This document shows positions 35,216 through 47,100 of a stretch of 64,000 nt of DNA, in pieces. Positions within the stretch are counted from its first letter, which is position 1. Every line of letters starts with the position of its first letter. The position numbers and the translations under genes were made by a program. This DNA comes from Rhizophagus clarus. Taxonomy: Eukaryota; Glomeromycota; Glomeromycetes; Glomerales; Glomeraceae. Where the stretch lies: NCBI GenBank assembly GCA_015698045.1, contig BLAL01000059.1, forward strand, positions 935,001-999,000, in the 5' to 3' direction. The notes below the pieces were generated by a model, which was not told the origin of the DNA, made no database searches, and was given only the letters and a program-made list of their open reading frames with translations.

Positions 35216-37368
35216 ACCAATGATAATTTGAGCTGGTATTAAAGGGATAATGATATTTATTATTAAATTTAATATTACAAAAGGAAATTTATGATCATAA
35301 ATTAAATAACCAATAAGTATTCTTAAAGTTAGGAATGGATTACTTAAATGTTTGTTATTAACTAATGAAAAAGTTTTTATCGATTTACGAAAATAAATTT
35401 TATTACCTGGTATAAACGGCATCATAGATTTTGGCTTAAATTCCTCTCAATTTACCACGTAAAAGCTATACTATCGAAACAGAATTTAATGATATCATAG
35501 AACTTGAGTATCATAAGAGTTATATTGCTTTAATTTATCTTTCATTGAAGACAAACGTTTGTTCTTAATTTGGACACGTTTTGATAAAGAATCAGAAAAT
35601 TTGAACGTTGAAATGATTGATAAATTTCGCAACAAGTATTGTGAAATTTTTTTTTTTATTTGTTACTAGAAATTTATTAACGGTCTTTTTAGGTGAATTT
35701 GAATGAAAATGATAAGCTTTGCAACGGGATGTTTATTTGTGAAACTTTAAAATTTTCACTTTCAACTTTCAAATTTGCATTGCATGACCAAAAAAATTTA
35801 CTTCATCAAAAACTAATACAATTAATGAATTAAATTTAGCAGCGCAGATTGCAATATATTTCGAAATTTAAATTCAATAAATTAATTTGTAATTAGTTTA
35901 ACTATTGATAAAGAAATAAAATTTATTGATATTTTAAAAATCTATTAGTAATATTTTATAAAGCTGTGTAAAACATTTTTAAAATCATATTAAAATATAA
36001 TTTTTGAACTACACATTTATGATATCATCATAAAAACATTGAGTCAAAAAAAAGCTATTGCGTCACATTACTGCGCAAGGTGGACACGTGTATCCAGATT
36101 TTTCATTTAAGTATTACAATCGTACAATGCAATCAATAGTTATATTGATAGTTATATTCTCTAGTTGACCAAAAAAGATAATTAAGAACATTTGAAATTA
36201 GCAGTTAGTTGTTTATTTATATACTATTAGTATATCAAATCTGCCAGATATACTTGATAGTTGTCTAAACTTGTTATCTATTAAAATCTGAATTGAAGAG
36301 ACAAATTGAAAAGCCTGACGAAGCATATCAGTTTATTTTGCACAGTCCGCTATTTGTGGTCATATATCCATACATCATGCGAAAGTTATTGTTTTATATA
36401 CAGTGAGTTTTTATTTACGAATGAATATTTATCTTCTCTTTGTGTTTCACGATTGAGAAAAATTTGTTTATTATTAAAGAATTATTTAAATTCTTGGAAG
36501 TTTCAATTAGACAAAATTTTGTAAATTATCATTATAAATTATGAATTTATAAATTAAGCAACAAACTTTAGATATACCAATCATTAATTATTAATTAGTT
36601 TCAACCGGTTTTACAATGCATTATTCATCGACTAATTAATTATACATAATTTTTTATTATTGGAATATTTATGATAAAAAGTTCGCCTATTATCGGCACA
36701 AAAAATTCTTACGATTTTTGAGGATTTCTATCTAATTAAAAACTAAGTTCATATTGTTGCACTAAAACTTTACATACAGTAACTTAATTTACACTCATGA
36801 ACAACAAAATTGAGTAACCCATTTATTATTATAGCTAGTTAGTTGTTGATTACCACAAATTCTTTACTGAATTCACTCTTAAACTGAGTTCATAATTTAT
36901 AATTTAAATCTTAAATAATTAAAAAATAAAATTTCTTTTTCCTCCTAAAATTCTTTTAATACACAAATTTGTAGTTAAATTAAAAGTCTAATGAATATAT
37001 TATAAGTCTATTCTAATGATACAATAATCACGTACTCACTCCTTTTTAATTAATGAATCAAATTACCATTTCTTTTAAAATAAGATCAAATTCTTTCCTC
37101 TTGACAAGTGAATATAGATTAAAAAATATATATGATGCGATGAGATGTATGATTCTTTCATAGAAGTTAAAAATTTCATTATTTCATAATACACAAGTAA
37201 TAACTTCCACCAACTTTAAGGAAGAAAATTTATAATAAGTATTGAATAATATTATTCAAGTTTATTATTAATAGGTCTACAATGATCTTAACTCATCCAC
37301 CTTATAAATGCAAAATTTCAAACTTACAGGCAAAATTTTTTTTAAGATTGAAAAATCTTTGTGTACAA
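35216..37368. other. AT-rich desert, no gene seen
   Basis: Start of a region of about 6.4 kb to 41.6 kb without credible frames. Only short AT-rich motifs and homopolymers are visible in this part. Confidence 0.5.
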
Positions 37369-37510
37369 AAAATATAAAGCAATAGACCAATTATTAGTCA
37401 TCGCAAATGATTCGAAAAGCGTGATGAGCCGCTCCAGAGCGGTGTTCTTCAAAATAATGAACACCCGGTTCTGGGAGAGACCAGTTAAGAATTCTAATTG
37501 CTTTATATTT
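37369..37510 (+). ncRNA. Candidate structured RNA with GC-rich core
   Basis: A 17-base outer stem pairs 37369-37385 (AAATATAAAGCAATAG) with 37494-37510. Inside, between 37417 and 37475, three successive hairpins occur: CCGCTC-CA-GAGCGG, TGTTC...GAACA and CCCGG-TT-CTGGG. The core is strikingly GC-rich against surroundings that are almost all A and T. A GTGATGA just before the first hairpin fits a box C, but no CTGA box D is present where expected, so I do not call it a snoRNA. Strand is uncertain because the structure is nearly symmetric. It could also be a foldback element. Confidence 0.35.
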
Positions 37511-38460
37511 ATTTAAAATTATGTATTATTTAAACATTAAATACAGCAAATGATCTAAATTTATAAGATATCAATTAAATACGAGAACCTAAGGTTCTTA
37601 ACATAAAAAATATTTGATAATCAAGAAATTCATTTGCTATAATTGATATAGTTTAAATAATATTTTAAAATACTTGTCAGAATATTAATTTTTTATAATT
37701 AACTATTTTACATATAAAAAAAAAAAAATTAAAAGCTAAAATTAAAAGTTAATAATAACTAATTTAATAACAAATATCATTAATAAATTATTTAAAAATT
37801 AAAATTTTTATTCTTCTTGGAATATTAATGTATTAAGTGATTAAAACAAAAAAGTTTAGATCGAAATATAGTACAACAGAATCCTGACATAGTTGATGAA
37901 ATTTTAATAAACCTATAAATTATTTATTTTTAAAGAAACGAAATCAAGTAATTAATAGCATATATTTATTTAATATTTTAATATTATTTAAAATTATCAT
38001 TACAATTATATATAACAATCTCAAAACAACTCTATGTCCACTCAATCACGAACTACTCTCAAGAATCATAATTATTTATGCAACTTTTATATATAATTGC
38101 TGAAAGTTTTATAATTATATGTGACAAGTGATTCTAGAGAAGTGATGGGAGATATTAATAATCATTAATTAATAGAGTTATAGAGTTGTTTTTTTTCAAA
38201 TAATATGTCTATAGTTAAAATAAATAATCAGCTAATATATATATATAAATTATTTTTAGAAATAATGACTAATATTAAAAAGATAAAAGTTATAAATAAA
38301 TAAAGTTCTTACTCAAAAATATGAAAAAGAAAAGTTTAAATTTTAAATAATTTATTTATACTTTTATATTTAAAAAATTATATAATAGAAAACTCAAAAA
38401 ATTTAATAGTCTGATATTCAATGCTTATTGCTGATTTAATAAAATATAATACAGAATACA
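37511..38460. other. AT-rich desert, no gene seen
   Basis: Long A/T homopolymer-like sequence. Nothing to annotate. Confidence 0.5.
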
Positions 38461-38463
38461 GAC

Positions 38464-38618
38464 AAAAATTTTTTACAAATCAATTTATTGAAAATGATGA
38501 CATATAAAATCTCATAACTGCGGGACAATAGAAATCACGTGCTAGTGGCTATATTTCTTTATTTTCTATTGTCCCTCATTATTACTTGTACATTCGGCCA
38601 AATTGATTTATAAAAATT
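38464..38618. repeat. Nested inverted repeat, MITE-like
   Basis: An inner perfect 13-bp stem, GGGACAATAGAAA (38522-38534) and TTTCTATTGTCCC (38563-38575), lies inside outer arms at about 38464-38486 and 38600-38618 (AAATCAATTT/AAATTGATTT). About 155 bp, non-coding, foldback type. Confidence 0.7.
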
Positions 38619-40540
38619 GATTGAAAAAAAATAAAATATTACAATTTTTTATTCTTATTTATACTTTTCTTTAAAATTTCAAAGTAATTTCTAGTAATTT
38701 ATATATAATACTCTATTTTGTTTATAGTAATAATTAAATGGACTAATTTAAAATTACTTAGTATTCTATATTTATTTTTAGTTCATTATATAATGAATAA
38801 TGTAAAGAATGCAATGAATAAAATGATAAGTTAACATTAACTTAAAAAAAGAGTCTTTATATTCCTGGATTCATATTCTTTTAGTGGAATTATTCATAAT
38901 ATATACCCAATATTGGGATAGATTTTTATAATTTCAAAATATATTTAACAGCGCTTCTTATTCTTCCAGTGAAATCAAATTTATATAGTATTTCATATAA
39001 ATTATTATATCTTAATACTCGTCACATTGATCTGTGGACAAGAATCGTAAATTACATTCAACACTACCATCGCTATATATGTTAATTGTGAAGAAATGTA
39101 GTGAAACTTAAGAATTTGCTTAACAAAAAAAGTTAGTGATATGCAGCAGTACTTAGAAGCAAAAGGATCATAAATATAAATAAACTATAATTGGTAAAAG
39201 GGTTTTTAAAGACATGAATATAGTAGGATATGATATAATATTTTATAAAAGTATATAAAGATTGCAGAAGTTGCAAAAGAAACTACAATTATTAATATTT
39301 GAATTAAATTAAAGAATGTTGTAAGCTCAAGAAAGAGTTTGTTTTAGATGCATATACAATAAATCATTTAGTTAAAATTAGATATTAGTTTTGCATGTTT
39401 TTTAGTATCATTTTCATTTATTTTAAATGTAAAAGTTTGAATAATTAAATTATTAAAGTATATAAACTTTATTATCATGCAATATACATCTATACTTAGT
39501 TATTATAAAAATTTTATTTTTATTTGCTTATCCTTCTCAGCTAAAACGTACTTCAGAAACACTCAATATTCAAGTCCTGTTATAATATCGAATTTATTTC
39601 AAATTTATATTCCAATCCATGAGTATTGCGTTTAATTTTTTTATAATTATTACCGAATAATAACATGTAAAAAGACGGAGAATATCGGTAAGGTAATGAT
39701 CTTATTTTTCAATTAATTTTATTTTATTCTTGATTTTTCCTCGTGGCACAGCACTAGTTAAAGTTCTAAAACACTTCTTTTATCTTAAACGTTTGTTGCG
39801 CGTGTAATTTGTTTTAATTTAGTATTTTATCTACCTGTAAGGTTGACCCTTGATCATTTACGGATGATTTATATAGCTTCTAGCGTAAGATTATTATGTC
39901 GTACAGGTGTACAAGTAATTATAAATTACATATAGAAATCAGCACATAAGAAAAGAAAATGAAAGAAATCTGTAATTTCTTAAAAATATTTTTGAAAACT
40001 TTTATATATTTACTATAAATAATTTCCATTTCATTTCTCTCGTTGTATTAGAACATGATTGTATAATAACCACATAAAATTGTTCCTACTTTTCCCAGTT
40101 TTATGGGTTTATACACCCTTAATTAATCCTCCCATCCTTTAGTTGGTACTCTGTCCTTACTGATAAATACCTGTAAATAATATTTATTAGTGAAACTTTT
40201 GATAATTTTTCCAGTTTTTGATAATTCTATAACAATCCTTTGTAACGACCTAATGAGACACTAAACTAACAACATTAAATAATAATGAGACTTCCTCCAA
40301 GCTGCATAAACATAATTTCTCATGAAGATTATTAAAATCTTTGGATTTTCTCCTAGCTTCTTCTGTTATTGCTGCGGTTTGCTGCGGTTCTAAGGACACG
40401 AGAAACAGAAACGGAGTACAGTAACGATCTTAGTAATGGTAATTGGTAAAATCCTTCGCAAACTACTATTCATATAATTAGCTATAAATAAAATACGGGT
40501 GCCGTTCCCAACTCTATATTAAGTGCCTACAAACAAGCCA
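38619..40540. other. AT-rich desert, no gene seen
   Basis: No supported frame or repeat. Confidence 0.5.
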
Positions 40541-41270
40541 AAAAAGTCCAAGTTCAAACTTTGATATTTAATTTTCGAAAATCAATAAGTTATTATTGTA
40601 ATAATTGAAACTACAGTGTTATTCATAATGTAGTATTTCCAAATACTACTTCATTTTTATTTAGAAAAATTTTCTCATAAAAATTTTTGCTGCGGAATCC
40701 CTGAAAATTGGAAAAAATAGTAAATATCATTCATTTTTTTTTATTTTCGACAATAAAAAGGATATTGATAATTTGTTTTGGAAATTTTTTTATTTATTTT
40801 AAACATTGATGATAAATAGATAGGATCTCCAAATCTTTGTGTTACAGGTTTGTAGAGTACAATAGGAAAAATTAACAAACAAACTCATTATAATATTACC
40901 TAATATAGAAATTGAATAAAAATTATTTTTAACCACAAATAGATTATTATAACTACCTTAAAATTATTAATACGGAAAAAAGTTAAGAGATGAAGCGTAA
41001 GTTATCAAAACAGCAGTATTTCGATTACAGATACTACTAATAAAGTTTGCATGCAAAAAGAGATTTAAAGTTAACCAAATTTCTATACCATTTAATTTTT
41101 CATTTACAAGTTCAAATATTTGAATTACAAGGAATTTTTATTCTAAACAAAATGTGACATTGGTTTGTAAAGTGAATCTTGAAAAACTTTCAAAGTCAGC
41201 ATTCAAGTTATCCACTTGTAATGATTTATTTGCGCATATTATATTACAAGATTTTAAATTCTTTGTTTAC
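40541..41270 (+). repeat. Upstream flank of kelch F, duplicated at kelch G
   Basis: 40541-40930 aligns in order with about 45184-45445 (TTTTCGAAAATCA, AACAAACAAACTC, ATAATATTACCTAATAT, AAAATTATTTTTAACC). A stretch of about 60 bases at 41150-41215 is similar to 45672-45735 but in inverse orientation. The first 170 bp recur at about 53540-53705. Confidence 0.6.
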
Positions 41271-41527
41271 TTGTGATCATACTTGATCACAAGCTTTAAT
41301 ACGATCAGATCTGAGCAATTTACTAAATATTAATGAAAAAATCAAATCATTATAATTTTCAAATATACGTGACTTTAATATACAATGATGTGGTTACAAG
41401 TTGTCGCCGACGCAGGGGTAGAAGCAATTCAATGTTGCGAAATAAATATTCGAATAAAATTTACGTTTGTGTTTCGTACTATGCAATTGTATAACAAATC
41501 TTTATGTAAGACACTAAAATATAAATA
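41271..41527 (+). promoter_or_regulatory. Promoter region of kelch F
   Basis: Carries TTGTGATCAT (41271-41280) and TTGATCACAAG (41283-41293), then CGACGCAGGGGTA near 41409, AACAAATCTTTATG near 41494 and TATAAATA at 41520-41527, 76 bp before the ATG. The last three blocks are shared with the promoter of copy G. Confidence 0.45.
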
Positions 41528-41602
41528 TGCCAAAATATTATTTTTTAAAAAAAAAAAATAAATAAATTTTCCTTCAAGTATTCATTTATAATTCCATTAG
41601 GT

Positions 41603-43222
41603 ATGTCAAAAAATTCTTTAGTGCATCGTATATTATGGATATTATTTCAAGCATTAGTTGTAGTAGTAAATTGTCAATTAGCGTCTTTTAAGCCAAACGT
41701 ATTAAGCCGTCATACTGCTACACTCGTCGATAATAAATTGTATATCTTAGCTGGTCTTAATATAAGTAGAAATGCAACAAAAGAATTTTTTTATCTTGAT
41801 GCTTCTGTTCAATTTGATACTCAAAAACTATCATGGCAAGATTTAACAAATATTAATATGGTTCCATTACATGTTGGTGCTACATCAGCCAAAGGTGGTA
41901 CAAATAATGATACACTACATTTGACCCACAACACGTTATATGGAATCCCCAAAAAATAACTGGAATTGATGTAATTAGAAAAGAGGATGTAACAGGAGTT
42001 ATGGGCTATAATGGAAAATTTTATTTATGGGGAGGAATTGTTGATAAGGTTATTGTAGATGATATGCTTATTTTAGATACAATAAATCTTAGTTGGGAGA
42101 AAGGAAGTTCACTTAATGCACCAACTTCAAGATATAGTTTTGGTGCTACTTTATTACCCAATAATAAAATTATTTACATAGGTAAGGTAATTTTTATTTC
42201 TTGATTGCGTTTGTTAATTTTACTTATGAACACTTATGGTTAAGGTGGTAGTAATGATTATACTGTTACATATGATAATGAAACTTTGAATATTGGAGGA
42301 GGTACTGCCTCATATCTAAATGAGGTAAATTTTGTCAATATAAAGTATAAACTATATAAAAATTATTCTTTAGATATTGACAAATTATTAATATAGGTCT
42401 ATATATATGATACAATTAATGACAATTGGAGCAAAGAAGTAAGTTATATAAATTATTATGATGAAATTTAAACCAGAAGTAACTTTTTTGTTAAATTAGG
42501 CAACATTTGGAAAAATTCCTTCTGAAAGATTTGGTTTGTCAGCAATTCTTGGTACGTAATTAAATAAAAATGTTTTAATTTATCATTAAAGTCAAGAAGT
42601 ACTAAAGAACAAATTAATTATAAATATAATGTATTTTTAATAGGTTTGGATGGTAAAAGAGTCATAATTTACGGAGGAGCTTTTATTAATCCTGGATACT
42701 CAGATACTACATTATATGTATTAGATTTAACTAATTATAGTTGGTATATTCCAAAAATTTCTGGAAAAATTCCAACACCTAGAGCTTTTCATGAAGCAAA
42801 TGTAATTGGAAAATACATGGTTGTATCATTTGGTAAATATAATATAATTCTATATATATTATGATGATTTAAATAAATAAATTATCTTTAACAAAAATAT
42901 AAAAAATTTATCAATAGGCGATGGTTATGATAAAACAGTTGAAAGTGACATATTATTACTTGACATTAATAACAATGAAGAATATATATGGACAACAACA
43001 TTTGATCCTTCAATTCCAAAAAATATTATGCCACCATCATCTTCATCATCAATTGATTTCAACAATATAGTTGGTGCAATTGTAGGGCCTTTGTTAGGTG
43101 GTATTTTCTTATCAGTAGGAATTTTCTTTATATATGAATGGAAGAAAAGTAAACAAAAACAAAAATCTATTTACGGTGGAATCACACTAGATCATGTGAC
43201 TAATGATGGACCTGCGCCTTAA
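41603..43222 (+). pseudogene. Kelch-repeat membrane protein, copy F, disrupted
   Basis: Starts MSKNSLVHRILWILFQALV with a normal signal peptide and first blade. Compared with copy G, 49 bp are missing near 41920 in the second blade, which shifts frame and stops at 41957-41959. All later exons are intact in the family frame: about 41930-42181, 42245-42324, 42397-42438, 42500-42551, 42644-42832 and 42918-43222. The final exon has the SDILLLDI(N)NNEEYIW blade, a membrane span (GAIVGPLLGGIFLSVGIFF) and a short tail that ends at 43222 in unrelated sequence, so the coiled-coil end is lost. Either a young pseudogene or a gene with an assembly gap. Confidence 0.8.
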
Positions 43223-43375
43223 AACCTTATAGGATGCCGATCATGCCACAGACGTTTAAGCCCACTATTTTCGATATATTTAATATATTTGAAAGAGAGT
43301 GAATAAATATAGCATATATTTGAGTTACCGAAACGTATACCAAACAAAACAACATTTGAATTAAAATCACAATAG

Positions 43376-44575
43376 CACACTCTACCAGAGCAAAGATTAA
43401 AGAATGCGGTCGCTAGTGCTAAGAAAAGAGTTACAGTCCCCGGCAAAAGTAATGGCAGTCAGTTTTTTTAATATAACGCATAAATTTTATAATGAAGTTA
43501 TGAAATTTTTTTTTATTTTCAGAAAGAGGAGTCAAAAATACATATATTTTATTATTTAATAAATATTGGATTTGACCTCTATCTGTATCAAAACATGCTT
43601 CAATTTGATTTTGCATGCTATTATCGTTAATAACCTTGCTATCAATAACTATGTTATTTTCGAAATTATTTCACTCCTTTCTACATAAATTGAGAAATAG
43701 CTTGTACCATTTTTTTCCTTTTTTGCATTACCATTTTCTTAATATACTGCATCAAAAACAAACAAAAATTTTCATTGGGATTTGAGATCTGGGCTTTAAA
43801 ATGAACAAAAAAAAAATCATTATTGAAAGAAAAATTTTCATACCACCTTAAATATCATGGATATAATTATTTTATATCATCATAATAGAAAGCTCACTAA
43901 TGGTCTAAAAAAACGTTTGATTAGTCAAAAATACACATATTTCAAAGTTTTCATGATAAAATTAAAAAAATGTGAAATGATGATCATTTCGATTCTGGCA
44001 ATATAAGTTTAGTGCGACACTTTGAATAAAAATATTTAGAATTTTGGCATTTTTTGTAAGAAAGGGATACATTGTTTTATACGAATGCAAAAATTTCCAG
44101 TTCAATTAGAAATTTCCTAAAAATTTGTTTCATGAAAAAGTTACCAGCCTCATAAGTAGAATTTATTGTAATAGAAGCTATTGTGGGTAATAAAACAGGA
44201 ATAATTTCAGTATTTGAAATTACTTTTTTTTTATTGCTTTTTAAATGAGCATATCACTGTTCAATTTGGTATAATAAGTAATGATTTAATCAAGGTAGTA
44301 ATGAAGTTATAACCAAATTAAGAAGCGGTATTCTCACCGCCATTACTTTCGCCGGGGACTGTAGATATACGAAAAAACAAGTAGAAGATTCTAAAGAAGA
44401 ACAACGAACTTTACAAAATATCATCAAGAAGGAAAGACAAAAAATCAAGAATGATAAACAACTAATTCAAGATATCCACAAAGAATTCAATAGGAAAAAT
44501 TTTACGTTAATGATTGAAGTTCAAGACAGACCGTTCACAAGAACTCACAATAAAACGAAATTAAGGGACAAATAA
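43376..44575 (+). pseudogene. Charged coiled-coil exon split by a MITE
   Basis: 43376-43431 plus 44364-44575 read as one open frame if a single TA is kept at the insertion site: HTLPEQRLKNAVASAKKRV, then RYTKKQVEDSKEEQRTLQN, then a Lys/Glu/Ile-rich helix ending in KTKLRDK and a stop at 44573-44575. A possible 3' splice site (CAATAG) precedes 43376. No domain recognised. It joins the end of kelch F at 43.2 kb without any coding spacer. Confidence 0.5.
43434..44361. mobile_element. Mariner-type MITE with TA target duplication
   Basis: 928 bp from CAGTCCCCGGC to GCCGGGGACTG-type ends: arms 43434-43461 and 44334-44361 match over about 28 bp with few mismatches. TA flanks at 43432-43433 and 44362-44363. 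The interior is AT-rich; a 61-codon minus frame at 43431-43616 overlaps one arm and is not convincing. Non-autonomous. Confidence 0.85.
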
Positions 44576-45183
44576 TTTATTGTTACTTTATAACAGAAAA
44601 TCTTCATATAGATTTAATTTTGTTTTTTCTTTTATTTATTTTTTCGATTGTTTTTATTTTTTGTTATTAAGGTAAATCCTGTGTCTTAATTTGTTTTTTT
44701 TTTAGGTATAGTTATTTTCCTTTTTTTGCTTTTTGGTATACAAATAGATTTCTTTCCCGCTCTGTTAGACTAGCAACAGAGTTGTCAGACCCTTTGTTTT
44801 TTTAGGCGATAAAGTACATTGATGGGTTTTTTTAAGGTTAAGGTGGCGTAAAATTCCTGATTCTTCATGGGGTTTCAGTGTCTTAACCAATTTGATATGT
44901 AAATTCCTTGAGAGTTTCTATTAGGTTTTTTGTACGATTTTGTAGTCGCTTGTTTTGTAACATTTTGACCGTTGATCTGCAAAATTTATATAAAGTTGTT
45001 ATAAAGTTGAGGACTACCCTTTAAGTAGTAACGCCAACAATCAACTTGAATCTTAATAAAAATTATGCGCTATTCATTTAAAAAAAAATAATAATCGTTC
45101 ATATCCATTGGAGTTATATTTCTGTATTAATTTCATTATTCTAAGAATTCTTCGATCTGATTATATTGGTGTTTCTTGAACAT
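44576..45183. other. Intergenic, no gene seen
   Basis: T-rich spacer between the kelch F unit and the duplicated upstream flank of kelch G. Confidence 0.4.
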
Positions 45184-45700
45184 TTGAGTCAAAGTCTGAT
45201 GATTAATTTTCAAAAATCAGCAGTAAATTATTGTTACAATAACTACAGCGATTTTCGATAATAAAAGGTATTTCTGGTGATTTATTTTAAAATTATTTTA
45301 GTTAAAATTAAGCATCTATTTATAAGAAGGATAGACTCTGCTGGTATTAGGACTGTGTTACAACTTTGGAGAGTACGACAAATTTAACAAACAAACTCTT
45401 TATAACATTACTTAATATGGAAATCTAAATAAAATTATTTTTAACCTTAAAAATTAATATAAAAAAGTTACGCAAAGAAACAAGGTCCTTAAACTAGTAT
45501 TATTATTTCAGTGTTTTGATTACAAAGATATTAATAAACTTTGCATGCAAAAAATAACTTAAAATCAGTTCAATTATTATACATTACTATACCTGTGGTC
45601 CAGTATGACCAAAGAGTTTGAAAAACTTGATTAATATCATATTAACATGCACAAGTTATTTCGAGTTATAACTTAAGTGCTGACTTTAAAAGCTTTTCAA

Positions 45701-47100
45701 GATTCATTTTACAAATCCATATCACATTTTGATCAAAATAAAATTCAAATATTTGAATTTATGAAATAAAATCAAGTAGCCTTAATATGATTATCAACTA
45801 ATATTTGAAAAAATCAAATAATTAACTTTCAAATTCTTTTTAATAACGAAAGTGCATAATAATATACTATTATTTAATCATAAAAATGACAGAATACATT
45901 TAAAATTGATACTAATAAATTCGTTTCTTCAAATGATTTTTCCTTGAATAACCGTCAATTAAATCACATGATCGTAGGTTGTCGACGCAGGGGTATGTTG
46001 TGAAATAAATATTCCGCACTATGCAGTCGGTTGTGTAACAAATCTTTATGCACTAAAATATAAATATGCTAAAACAATTTTTTTTTTTTTTTCTAAAAAT
46101 AAAAAATAATGTAATAAATTGTCAATTAACGCCCTTCATGATTCATTTTACAAATCAATATCACATTTTGTTCAAAATAAAAAAAACTCAAGTAGCTTTA
46201 ATATAATTATCAACTAATATTTGAAAAATCGAATAATTGAATCACACAGAATACATTTAAAAAGGGATGCTAAATAAATTCGTTTCTTCAAACAATTTTC
46301 CACCATTTAAATCACGTGATCGTAGCGACTTTGCGACGCAGGGGTATGTTGTACTCAATAGAAGAAAATAATCATCTTAAATTTAGTAATACATAATAAA
46401 GAAATGCGCAGTATTAAGACATGAAATAAATATTTATGTATTTCGCATTATGCAATTCTGAAACAAATCTTTATGCGCAATATACTAAAACACTTTTTTT
46501 AAAAATAAAAAAGAAATAATAATGAATATTTTCTTCGAAATATTTATTTATACATAGTTACTATCACATTAAGTATGTTAAAAAATTCTTTGATTTATTG
46601 GTATTACTCCAAGTATTAGTTGTAATAAATTGTCGATTAACGCCCTTCAAGATTCATTTTACAAATCAATATCACATTTTATTCAAAATAAAATTTCCTG
46701 CAAAAATCAAGTAGCTTTAATATGGTTATCAGCTAATATTTGAATTCAAATTTCTTTAAATAACGAAAGTGCATACTATGCTACTGTATGATGATAATCA
46801 AGTTAATAAATTCATTTCTTCAAACGATTTTTTCACCATTTAAATCACGTGATTGTTGTTCGATTTGCGACTCAGGGGTATTGTGTAACAAATCTTTATG
46901 CGCCAAATATAAATAAATATATGCTAAACCATTTTTTCAAAAATAATAAAAAAAAAGAAAATAATAAATATTTTCCTTCAAATATTTATTTACTGACATA
47001 GTTACTATCACATTAAGTATGTCAAAAAATTCTCCATTTTATTATATATTATGGGTATTACTTCAAGTATTAGTTGTAGTAAATTGTCAATTAACGCCCT
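45701..47100 (+). repeat. Triplicated promoter plus signal-peptide unit
   Basis: Units start at 45701, 46140 and 46651, each with GATTCATTTTACAAATC. Each runs through ATCAAGTAGC(C/T)TTAATAT, a TCACRTGATCG-like box, GCAGGGGTAT, AACAAATCTTTATG and an A/T leader into kelch codons ending VNCQLTPF or similar. Units 1 and 2 break off at the same point (ACGCCCTTCA) and the next unit begins; unit 3 continues into intact copy G. In unit 2 the start is still readable (ATGTTAAAAAATTC). Clear tandem duplication of 440-510 bp. Confidence 0.85.
46908..46915 (+). promoter_or_regulatory. TATAAATA box of kelch G
   Basis: Same box and spacing (104 bp to the ATG) as in the other copies. Unit 1 of the triplication keeps it at 46059-46066; in unit 2 it has decayed to AATATACTA. 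Confidence 0.5.

Noticed and set aside
37405-37440. Hammerhead ribozyme
   Set aside because: TGATGAG followed by a GC stem resembles the core, but the required GAAA after stem II and the third stem are absent.
37405-37480. Box C/D snoRNA or U3-like RNA
   Set aside because: A GTGATGA fits box C and the next hairpin has a vaguely U3-like GTTCTTC, but no box D or U3 box A is present.
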